Positions 22,985 through 29,694 of a stretch of DNA of 40,515 bases are shown piece by piece (within the stretch, counting starts at the first letter, position 1; every line of letters begins with the position of its first letter). The stretch comes from an uncultured Geobacteraceae bacterium (GTDB taxonomy: Bacteria > Desulfobacterota > Desulfuromonadia > Geobacterales > Pseudopelobacteraceae). Made by a program: the position numbers and the translations under genes. The notes beneath the pieces are model-generated. The model did not search any database, was not told where the DNA came from, and saw only the letters and a list, made by a program, of their open reading frames with translations. The stretch is taken from NCBI GenBank assembly GCA_903876875.1, contig CAIRBT010000038.1, forward strand, positions 1-40,515, read 5' to 3'.

Positions 22985-23403
22985 TACGAGAACCTATTTA
23001 TCAGAAACTGTTTGAAGTGCTGTCAGGGTCGGCAGATGCGGTGACATGCTCGCGTCGTCTGCGTCACTGGTCGGATGTGTCCGCAGAGGAACAGCCCGCG
23101 CTGTTCCTGACAGTCGGCGAGCAGGTGGCAATCCGTCAGAAGGGCATCCCGACAAAGTGGCAGATCACCTGCCATTGCTATGTGTATGCCCGGACTGACG
23201 ACATAGAACAGACACCAGCCACCATCATCAACAATATGCTGGACAACATCGAGGCAGCACTCGTTCCGGCAGACGGTGGGACACAAACACTCGGACTGCC
23301 GAGCGTGTCGCACTGCTGGATTGAGGGCAACATTGAATCCGACGAAGGGGTGCTTGGCGAGCAGGCCGTGGCGATAATCCCCATTAACATTTTAACCGTG
23401 TGA
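22981..23403 (+). CDS. Tail terminator protein
   Basis: 140 residues. The pattern W-Q-I-T-C-H-C-Y-V-Y-A-R...I-I-N-N-M-L-D-N-I-E-A-A-L...Q-T-L-G-L-P-S-V-S-H-C-W-I-E-G-N-I-x-x-D-E-G and the hydrophobic end (A-I-I-P-I-N-I-L-T-V) fit the terminator that caps the tail tube at the correct length. Position before the tube gene agrees. Confidence 0.75.
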   Translation: MIREPIYQKLFEVLSGSADAVTCSRRLRHWSDVSAEEQPALFLTVGEQVAIRQKGIPTKWQITCHCYVYARTDDIEQTPATIINNMLDNIEAALVPADGGTQTLGLPSVSHCWIEGNIESDEGVLGEQAVAIIPINILTV

Positions 23404-23414
23404 GGATACCAAAC

Positions 23415-23573
23415 ATGAGCGAAGAAACAACAACAGCAGAATCAACCGACCCGAAGGCAGCCATTGAGGCGTGGTATCGGGAGTTTTTCTGCGACCGGCA
23501 ATCACCTTATTTGACCGAAGCCCAGAACGAAATACGGGCGGCGGTGGATGAACTTAAAAACCGCTTTGCATAA
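23415..23573 (+). CDS. Small acidic phage protein (52 aa)
   Basis: 52 residues; GAGGATA upstream. Starts acidic and Thr-rich (S-E-E-T-T-T-A-E-S-T), then a W-Y-R-E-F-F-C-D helix and an amphipathic C-terminal helix (A-Q-N-E-I-R-A-A-V-D-E-L-K-N-R-F). Lies between terminator and tube genes with 11- and 35-base gaps. Family and role not recognised. Confidence 0.58.
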   Translation: MSEETTTAESTDPKAAIEAWYREFFCDRQSPYLTEAQNEIRAAVDELKNRFA

Positions 23574-23580
23574 CAAACCC

Positions 23581-23593
23581 CGCCCATTGGGCG
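23581..23593 (+). promoter_or_regulatory. Short GC hairpin before tail tube gene
   Basis: CGCCC-att-GGGCG, a 5-bp stem, followed by AAAAGGAGAAAC and the tube start. Like the hairpin after the capsid gene, it lies beside a highly expressed structural gene and may protect or partly separate the transcripts. Confidence 0.4.
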
Positions 23594-23608
23594 AAAAGGA
23601 GAAACATC

Positions 23609-24337
23609 ATGGGAAAACAGTACGCATTCGGCTCCGGTGTCCTCTACGGCACATCGTCTGCCACCGGTGCAACCCCCCAGCAGTTCGGGGCACTCCAGGA
23701 TGTGTCGATTGACATTTCCGCCAGTTCTAAAGAGCTCCACGGCCAGTACGCTTTTCCGCTGGCTGTCGCTCGCGGCAAAATCAAGGTATCGGGCAAAGCT
23801 AAGTTCGCCCAGATCAACGGCCAGCTGTTCAACGAGCTGTTTTTTAACGCATCTTCTGCAATCGGCAATCTTGCCGTTGTTAACAACGAGAGCGGAACGC
23901 CGGCCAGCTCAACCGTCACCGTTGCCAACTCCGCCACATTTGCGGATGATCTTGGTGTCATCGACGCGGTGTCCGGACTGGCTCTGCTCCGCACAACTTC
24001 CGCAACCCCGACCGCAGGGCAGTACAAAGTGGCGTCAGGCGTCTATACATTTTCCAGTGGCGATACCACCGGCAAATACATCAGCTACACCTACAATGCG
24101 GCCAGCACCGGGAAGCAGATCACCGTTGTTAATCCACTCATGGGCGTGGCTCCGATCTTCACGGCTGTATTGAGTGGCGGATATAACGGGCAGAGCTACA
24201 CATGGAAGTTCCCCGCCTGCACCGCGACCAAACTGTCATTTGCCACCAAGCTGGAAGACTTTGTGGTGCCTGAGTTCGACTTTGAGGCTTTCGCAGACAG
24301 CGGCAACAACGTGATGTACGCCTCGTTCGCATCGTAA
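23609..24337 (+). CDS. Major tail tube protein
   Basis: 242 residues with AAAGGAGA upstream. Starts G-K-Q-Y-A-F-G-S-G-V-L-Y-G-T, then D-V-S-I-D-I-S-A-S-S-K-E-L-H-G-Q-Y-A-F-P-L-A-V-A-R-G-K-I-K-V-S-G-K-A, a beta pattern typical of tube proteins of non-contractile tails; the end E-F-D-F-E-A-F-A-D-S-G-N-N-V also fits. Position between terminator and chaperone genes is the standard tail order. It stacks as hexamers around the tape measure. Confidence 0.85.
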   Translation: MGKQYAFGSGVLYGTSSATGATPQQFGALQDVSIDISASSKELHGQYAFPLAVARGKIKVSGKAKFAQINGQLFNELFFNASSAIGNLAVVNNESGTPASSTVTVANSATFADDLGVIDAVSGLALLRTTSATPTAGQYKVASGVYTFSSGDTTGKYISYTYNAASTGKQITVVNPLMGVAPIFTAVLSGGYNGQSYTWKFPACTATKLSFATKLEDFVVPEFDFEAFADSGNNVMYASFAS

Positions 24338-24429
24338 CCAACAAGCCACGGATAGGAGGCATCCGAAGAGGCGAATCCCCGCGCCCTGCCGTGGCTCAAC
24401 CTGGGGACACCACCGTAAGGGGATATGAC

Positions 24430-24723
24430 ATGATCGACGGAACAGAAATCAAAATGGGCGGAGAGACGTACACCGTACCGCCACTCAATTTCAAGAGGCT
24501 TCGCAAGCTGCAGCCGCTTCTCTCAAAACTCAACACCACTGACGCACGCAATATGTCGGATGGCCAATTCGACTCCGCTGTCGAGATAGTTCATCTGGCA
24601 CTGACGCGGAACTATCCGGATCTGGAACGCGAAAAAGTAGAGGAACTGCTTGACCTCAAAAACCTGCCGTTTGTGATGGCCGCTATCATGGGGCAATCGG
24701 GGCTTGTGCAGCAGGGGGAATAG
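24430..24723 (+). CDS. Tail assembly chaperone (gpG-like)
   Basis: 97 residues from the ATG at 24430 with AAGGGGA 7 bases upstream; a GTG at 24391 would add 13 residues but lies in a 7-bp inverted repeat (GCCACGG 24345-24351 with CCGTGGC 24389-24395). G-G-E-T-Y-T-V-P-P-L-N-F-K-R-L-R-K-L and the helical remainder are typical of lambda gpG-type chaperones. The end runs into a five-G slip site and a TAG, with a second chaperone part in the -1 frame. It binds the tape measure protein during tail assembly. Confidence 0.85.
   Translation: MIDGTEIKMGGETYTVPPLNFKRLRKLQPLLSKLNTTDARNMSDGQFDSAVEIVHLALTRNYPDLEREKVEELLDLKNLPFVMAAIMGQSGLVQQGE
24714..24718 (+). other. Predicted -1 ribosomal frameshift site (GGGGG)
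   Basis: In the zero frame the sequence reads CAG GGG GAA TAG. Slipping back one base lets a tRNA on GGG re-pair with GGG, and the -1 frame then stays open (GGA ATA GGT GCC GGT) through a Gly/Ser linker into the T part. The location, 3 codons before the stop of the G chaperone, is the standard place for this signal in long-tailed phages. Confidence 0.78.
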
Positions 24724-24992
24724 GTGCCGGTAGTGGTAATGGCGTGATCGACTGGGACGGTATATACACCGAACTGGTCACCGCTACCGGCTGGACGTGG
24801 GAATACATTGACGAGACTATGACCATCCCCAGGCTTAACGGGATGCGGAAATATTGGGAATCATACCCGCCGACGCACATCAGCACCGCGCGATTGTGCA
24901 TGGCATATCTGGACATCAAACCGGCTGATCATCAGGCCGAGGAGTGGAACCCGGAAGAATCCGATCCTATCCTGGCATCTATAATGGGGTGA
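24717..24992 (+). CDS. T part of gpGT tail chaperone (made by -1 frameshift)
   Basis: The -1 frame from the slip site encodes G-I-G-A-G-S-G-N-G-V then I-D-W-D-G-I-Y-T-E-L-V-T-A-T-G-W-T-W-E-Y-I-D-E and R-L-N-G-M-R-K-Y-W-E-S-Y-P-P, about 92 residues. A GTG at 24744 could start it independently but has only a poor ribosome binding site. The fused gpGT product would span 24430-24992 (about 187 residues). The T domain links the tape measure to tube subunits. The Gly/Ser-rich linker with no stop between the two parts is strong support for frameshifting. Confidence 0.82.
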   Translation, partial: GIGAGSGNGVIDWDGIYTELVTATGWTWEYIDETMTIPRLNGMRKYWESYPPTHISTARLCMAYLDIKPADHQAEEWNPEESDPILASIMG

Positions 24993-24996
24993 CAAT

Positions 24997-27579
24997 ATGG
25001 CAGAAGAAACCAATGTAAAAATAGGGGCTGATACCGAAGGGCTTGCGTCCGGGCTGAAAGAAGCGGAATCCACGGTGGACAGCTCCGCAACGATCATACA
25101 AACATCACTGCAAAAAATGACTACTGACGTGACCGGCAGCATTGGAAAGATGCAGTCAGACCTCCAGAAGCATTTTGCGGCTATCGGCGACAGCATCCAA
25201 AAAGTGACCAGCGTTTTTATTGCCGCTGCGGGCATCATGGCCGGTGGCAAGGTGTTTAAGGACGTCATCGAGGAAACTATCAAATGGACAGGGGAGGCTG
25301 GCAAGCTGTCAAAGCAGCTCGGTATCACGACCGAAGAGGCCAGCATTCTGAATGTCGCACTCGCCGCGACACGCAACACAACAGACACGATGAGTGTGGC
25401 ATCATCCATGATCACCCGGACGCTGAGAACCAACGAGGCCGCATTTAAAGCCCTGCACGTCGAGACCCGTGACGGAAACGGCAATTACCGCACCACACTT
25501 GACCTGATGATGGATGTCAATTCATCCCTGAGCAAACTAAAGGGGGGCATTGACCAGAACGCCGCAGGCATGGCGATATATGGCCGGAAGTGGGATGAAG
25601 TGCGAGGCCTGGTGCGCCTCACTGAATCACAACTAGAGCATGCGAAGAAGCGAGCCGAGGAACTCCATTTGATTGTGGGCCCTGAAGGCATCAAGCAGAT
25701 GGCAGCATACAAGCAAGCCCAGGTTGATATGAAGGAAACCATGCATTCGGTCGAGATCATGATCGGCAATGCGGTCATGCCGACGTTGATACAGCTGGGG
25801 GCGTGGTTTAATTCCATCGGCCCTCAATCTGTGGAGATATTCAAGGGCGCGCTGAACGGCATCATAACGTTTTTCCAGTATGTTGTACTCGGTGCAATAA
25901 CCCTGTATGAAACGCTGAAATGGGTCATTAACAACATCATCACCTCCGCAACGACGCTGGCGAACGTGTTTTCCAAGATCATGGATGGCGACTTTAGGGG
26001 GGCATGGGAATCAGCAAAAGCAGGGTGGAAGGAGGCTGGAGACACCAGCGAGCAGACGCTGAAACGTATCACTACCGCCGCCAACAGCACCAATGATGCC
26101 GTCGCTAAATTGTGGGGATTGAAAAAGACAAACACTCAGCAGTCTATTGTTCCGGACGGGGAACATTACGACGCTGCGAAAGAGCCGAAAAACAAAAAAT
26201 CTGAATCCAGAATATCCGCTTGGGAAGCTGATCTGGAAGAAATCAAGATGGCGAATAAGGAATTTTGGGACGACGACATCGCGGGCGACCGGAACTACTG
26301 GAGTCAGTTGTTAGCGACTGCTGATCTGTCTGCCGAGGAGCGTATCGCTATCCGACGGAAGCTGTTTGAGTTCGACAAAAAAGCCGCTCATGAAGCATTG
26401 GCAACCACCGTCGAAGCACTGAAGATCGAGGCCGACGCTGCACTGCGTGGCGGTGAGGAGCGGATTGCGATAGCCGAACGCACCGCCGCCGCCATACTCA
26501 CCGCCCACAATGGTAACAAGGAAGCGAAAGAGTACCAGGCGGCACTCCGCGAGATCCAGAAGATGCAGATGGAGCATGAGGCCGACCAGCGGAAACGGGC
26601 GGACATGCTCGCAGATCATCTGCGGGAGTTGTCCAACATCGAAACCAGCATCGAGCGCGACAAGGTCAACAACCTCAAGGCCATTGGCGCGCTATCTGAC
26701 AGCCAGGCGATAGCAGCCGAGACGGATCTGCTCGCAAAGGAGCAAGCAAACGACCGCAATGCTCTTGAGACGAAGCTCGCCAATGCCCGGCAGGGGAGCG
26801 TCGAGGAACAGCAGCTGATGAACCAGCTGGAGGCGATGCAGGCGCGTCATGCCCAGCAGATGGGGCAACTGAACATGCAGGCCGCGAATGCCGCCAGCAA
26901 ACCATGGCGGGATATGATAACCGGCATCGGCCAGGCGTTCCAAAATACGATTACCAACATGATTATGTACGGTGGCCGGTTCGGAGACATCATGCGCAAA
27001 CTGTCGATAGCTGTTGTCGGAGCCATGGTGTCAGGTTTTGTCAAGATGGGTGTGGAGTGGGCGCAACAGCAAATTATGATGACGCTGTTCGGGCAGACAC
27101 AGGAACAGGCGCGAGTCGCGGCAAGAGCCGCAGCCGCAGCCGAAACATACGGAGTGACGGCGATGCGGAACGTCGCATTGACCACATCTGAAACGGCGGT
27201 GGCCTCCATGGGCGCGGCGTCGGCTGTCGCACCTATCCCAATAGTCGGCCCTGCTATGGCGGCGGCCGCAGCGGCGGAAATGTCGGCTCTCGGTGCTGGT
27301 TATATCGCCATGGCATCAGCGGCAGGCGGTTATGATATCCCGTCTGGTATCAACCCTGTTGTACAGACGCACGCGAACGAAATGATTCTGCCAGCAAACC
27401 TCGCGGAGAAAGTCCGCAACATGACCGATTCTCCGCAACAGACGCAACAATCAATGGTTAATTTCCACATTTCGGCACTTGACGCGAAGTCAGTCAAAAA
27501 GTTTTTCCGTGAACACGGGCAAGCATTGGCTGACAGTCTCGGTACGAAACAGCGAAATTTTGCATTCGGTAGGGGGTAG
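24997..27579 (+). CDS. Tape measure protein
   Basis: 860 residues, the longest tail gene apart from the tip. N-terminus V-K-I-G-A-D-T-E-G-L-A-S-G-L-K-E-A-E is typical of tape measures. A hydrophobic stretch (F-I-A-A-A-G-I-M-A-G-G near 75), long helical and coiled-coil regions rich in Glu/Lys/Ala (400-620), and a second hydrophobic helical region near 660-770 (V-V-G-A-M-V-S-G-F-V, A-V-A-P-I-P-I-V-G-P-A-M-A-A-A) that may insert in the host membrane. At about 0.15 nm per residue the tail would be near 130 nm. No lysozyme or peptidase domain is visible inside it. Confidence 0.93.
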   Translation: MAEETNVKIGADTEGLASGLKEAESTVDSSATIIQTSLQKMTTDVTGSIGKMQSDLQKHFAAIGDSIQKVTSVFIAAAGIMAGGKVFKDVIEETIKWTGEAGKLSKQLGITTEEASILNVALAATRNTTDTMSVASSMITRTLRTNEAAFKALHVETRDGNGNYRTTLDLMMDVNSSLSKLKGGIDQNAAGMAIYGRKWDEVRGLVRLTESQLEHAKKRAEELHLIVGPEGIKQMAAYKQAQVDMKETMHSVEIMIGNAVMPTLIQLGAWFNSIGPQSVEIFKGALNGIITFFQYVVLGAITLYETLKWVINNIITSATTLANVFSKIMDGDFRGAWESAKAGWKEAGDTSEQTLKRITTAANSTNDAVAKLWGLKKTNTQQSIVPDGEHYDAAKEPKNKKSESRISAWEADLEEIKMANKEFWDDDIAGDRNYWSQLLATADLSAEERIAIRRKLFEFDKKAAHEALATTVEALKIEADAALRGGEERIAIAERTAAAILTAHNGNKEAKEYQAALREIQKMQMEHEADQRKRADMLADHLRELSNIETSIERDKVNNLKAIGALSDSQAIAAETDLLAKEQANDRNALETKLANARQGSVEEQQLMNQLEAMQARHAQQMGQLNMQAANAASKPWRDMITGIGQAFQNTITNMIMYGGRFGDIMRKLSIAVVGAMVSGFVKMGVEWAQQQIMMTLFGQTQEQARVAARAAAAAETYGVTAMRNVALTTSETAVASMGAASAVAPIPIVGPAMAAAAAAEMSALGAGYIAMASAAGGYDIPSGINPVVQTHANEMILPANLAEKVRNMTDSPQQTQQSMVNFHISALDAKSVKKFFREHGQALADSLGTKQRNFAFGRG

Positions 27580-28209
27580 ATGATGAGTAACTATGTATTT
27601 CCGACGCTCCCTGGTGTGACATGGGACATCAGTAAGTCGCCGGAGTTCAGCACCAAAATACAGACCTCGGCATCCGGGGCTGAGACTGCGACCGCATACT
27701 GGTCATATCCGAAATGGACATTCAGTCTCAAGTACGATCTGCTCCGGAACGGCTCATACAACGAGCTGCAACAGCTCGTGGGATTGTTCCTGAAATGCCG
27801 TGGGAATTTTGACACGTTCCTGTACACCGACCCGGATGATAATAGCGTGGCTGGACAGACGATTGGGACCGGCGATGGTGTGTCAACATACTTCCAACTG
27901 GGCAGAACCTATGGTGACTTTTTCGAGCCGTTCTACGACATCACCGGAACGGTGCATGTGTATAAAAATGGCACATTGCAGAACCCATCGACATACACAA
28001 TAAGCACAATCGGCTTAATATCGTTTAACGCGGCACCGGCAACCGGAGCGGTGATAACGGCGGATTTTGGCTTTCAGTATCGATGCCGATTTCTCCACGA
28101 AACCTGCGAGTTTAACCAATTTGCAAAATCATTGTGGGAAGCAAAAAAGGTGGAGTTCCGGAGCGTGCTGCGCGCAGCTCCCAAACTGCCCGCGATACTG
28201 CCAGCGTAA
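27580..28209 (+). CDS. DUF2460 distal tail protein
   Basis: 209 residues; ATG directly after the tape measure stop, second ATG 3 bases on. F-P-x-L-P-G-V-T-W-D-I-S-K-S-P-E-F-S-T-K-I-Q-T-S-A-S-G-A-E, then W-S-Y-P-K-W-T-F-S-L-K-Y-D and F-L-K-C-R-G-N-F-D-T-F-L-Y-T-D-P match DUF2460, the distal tail hub of gene transfer agents (gp12 position) and related siphophages. The middle (T-V-H-V-Y-K-N-G-T) is a small beta insertion. Confidence 0.87.
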   Translation: MMSNYVFPTLPGVTWDISKSPEFSTKIQTSASGAETATAYWSYPKWTFSLKYDLLRNGSYNELQQLVGLFLKCRGNFDTFLYTDPDDNSVAGQTIGTGDGVSTYFQLGRTYGDFFEPFYDITGTVHVYKNGTLQNPSTYTISTIGLISFNAAPATGAVITADFGFQYRCRFLHETCEFNQFAKSLWEAKKVEFRSVLRAAPKLPAILPA

Positions 28210-28219
28210 AGAGGCCAAT

Positions 28220-29077
28220 ATGATCGACGTACCCTATGAACTCGCATACCAATTAGCCACAGCCACCGAGATGTTGATGGCCGACCTGTACACGTTTACT
28301 CTCAAATCAGGTGAGGTACTTCATTACACGTCAGCAGGCGTACCGCTCACCATCGACGGCAACCAGTACAGCAACGAGCTGTCGCTGGCACGCGGCGGGA
28401 TATCTGTCAAGGCCGGTATTGAAGTGGACGAGTTGCAGATCACCATTTACCCGTCGGAGACCAACTTACTCAAAGGCGTACCATTCCTGCATGGCATCCG
28501 GGCGGGCTTTCTTGACGGTGCAACTCTCACCCTGCGGCGTGCGTTTTTCGGTCGCAACTGGGGATACTGCTACGGGACAATCATGCGGTTTTCTGGCCGC
28601 GTGTCGGACATCACCGATTACAGCAGGACGGAGATACCGATCACTATCAAATCGTGGCTGGAACTGCTCAACGTCAAGATGCCCCGCAACGTCTACCAGC
28701 CCGCCTGCCGACGCACGCTGTACGATGCGGGCTGTCTGGTCACAAAGTCTGCGTATCAGTTATCATCGGCAGTGGCATCGGGCAGTACCGCAACGTCTAT
28801 CCTCTGCGGTTTGACCAGTCAGGAAGCAGGGTATTACGACATGGGCGAGGTGGTATTCACCAGCGGGGTCAATACGGGCGTGAGCAGAACGGTCAAAAAG
28901 CACACCAGCGGTAACCTGGTATTCGCTCTGCCGCTCCCGTATATGCCGGCAGTCGGTGACACGTTTCTGGCGTTCCCCGGATGCAACCACACAATGGCGA
29001 CGTGTCAAACGAAGTTCAACAATCTAACGAATTTTAGCGGCGAGCCGTTTGTACCGGTCGCAGAAACGGCATACTGA
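28220..29077 (+). CDS. DUF2163 tail tip hub protein
   Basis: 285 residues from the ATG at 28220 (AGAGG 6 bases upstream). Contains V-L-H-Y-T-S-A, A-R-G-G-I-S-V-K-A-G-I-E-V-D-E-L-Q-I-T-I-Y-P and, at the C-terminus, F-P-G-C-N-H-T-M-A-T-C-Q-T-K-F-N-N-L-T-N-F-S-G-E-P-F-V-P, the hallmark of DUF2163 plus the phage BR0599 C-terminal domain (gp13 in gene transfer agents). Cysteines in that end may bind metal or Fe-S, as described for the gene transfer agent hub. Works with its DUF2460 neighbour at the distal end. Confidence 0.88.
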   Translation: MIDVPYELAYQLATATEMLMADLYTFTLKSGEVLHYTSAGVPLTIDGNQYSNELSLARGGISVKAGIEVDELQITIYPSETNLLKGVPFLHGIRAGFLDGATLTLRRAFFGRNWGYCYGTIMRFSGRVSDITDYSRTEIPITIKSWLELLNVKMPRNVYQPACRRTLYDAGCLVTKSAYQLSSAVASGSTATSILCGLTSQEAGYYDMGEVVFTSGVNTGVSRTVKKHTSGNLVFALPLPYMPAVGDTFLAFPGCNHTMATCQTKFNNLTNFSGEPFVPVAETAY

Positions 29078-29078
29078 C

Positions 29079-29519
29079 ATGACAGAGCAAGAACAACGAG
29101 CAGCGGTGGTATCAGAGGCATTGACATGGTTACTGACACCGTACCATCTCAATGCCAGCGTTAAAGGCGCCGGGGTCGATTGCGGGACGTTCCTCATTGC
29201 CGCATTTCACGGAGTGGGGCTCATTGACCGTGTTGACCTGGGGATGTTCAAGCCCGATTTTCATCTGCACCGGTCGAGCGAGGTGTATCTGGATTGGGTT
29301 GGCAAGTATTGTGAACAAGTAGACCGCACCCCGTTGCCGGGGGATATCATATTGTATCGCTATGGCCGTATCGTGGCGCACGGTGCGCTGGTGGTAGAGT
29401 GGCCGAGGGTTATTCATGCCAAGCACGTCGGCGGGGTGCAATATGCCGATGCCCTACAGCCGAGTATGGTGACGCGACAGGACAGCATCCATAGTTTCTG
29501 GGGAGGTGGAAATGTTTAG
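29079..29519 (+). CDS. NlpC/P60-type tail peptidase
   Basis: 146 residues from the ATG at 29079. Catalytic Cys at 35 in G-V-D-C-G-T-F-L, His at 101 in V-A-H-G-A-L-V-V and a third polar residue, probably H113 (V-I-H-A). The L-P-G-D-I-I-L-Y-R-Y-G-R segment before the His is typical. It would cut cell-wall peptides at infection. Equivalent to gp14 of gene transfer agents. The next gene's start lies 8 bases inside its end. Confidence 0.88.
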   Translation: MTEQEQRAAVVSEALTWLLTPYHLNASVKGAGVDCGTFLIAAFHGVGLIDRVDLGMFKPDFHLHRSSEVYLDWVGKYCEQVDRTPLPGDIILYRYGRIVAHGALVVEWPRVIHAKHVGGVQYADALQPSMVTRQDSIHSFWGGGNV

Positions 29520-29694
29520 CAGCGGGGGGACACAAGGGCAGCAGCCAGAAATGATAAAGGCGGTGAGGCTACAGACATCCACATACGGAGTCGTTAGGCC
29601 GCTAGTATGGGGCACGGCTCGCGTATCATGCAACATGATCTGGTACGGCGATTTTTATGCGGTGGAACAGAAACAAGACGTTGGGGGTAAATAA
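29512..29694 (+). CDS. N-terminal piece of split tail tip protein
   Basis: 60 residues, with GGAGG 5 bases upstream. The sequence V-R-L-Q-T-S-T-Y-G-V-V-R-P-L-V-W-G-T-A-R-V-S-C-N-M-I-W-Y-G-D-F is what normally opens a full-length tail tip protein of this type, and it ends V-G-G-K just where relatives have a Gly-rich linker. The next gene starts at an overlapping TAATG with M-G-G-G-S. So it looks like one ancestral gene divided by a frame change at the linker, kept in register by stop-start coupling. Confidence 0.75.
   Translation: MFSSGGTQGQQPEMIKAVRLQTSTYGVVRPLVWGTARVSCNMIWYGDFYAVEQKQDVGGK

Noticed and set aside
29683-29694. Programmed -1 frameshift joining the two tail tip parts
   Set aside because: The -1 frame has a TAA at 29688-29690, so slippage on the G-run would stop at once; slippage on AAA re-pairs with TAA.
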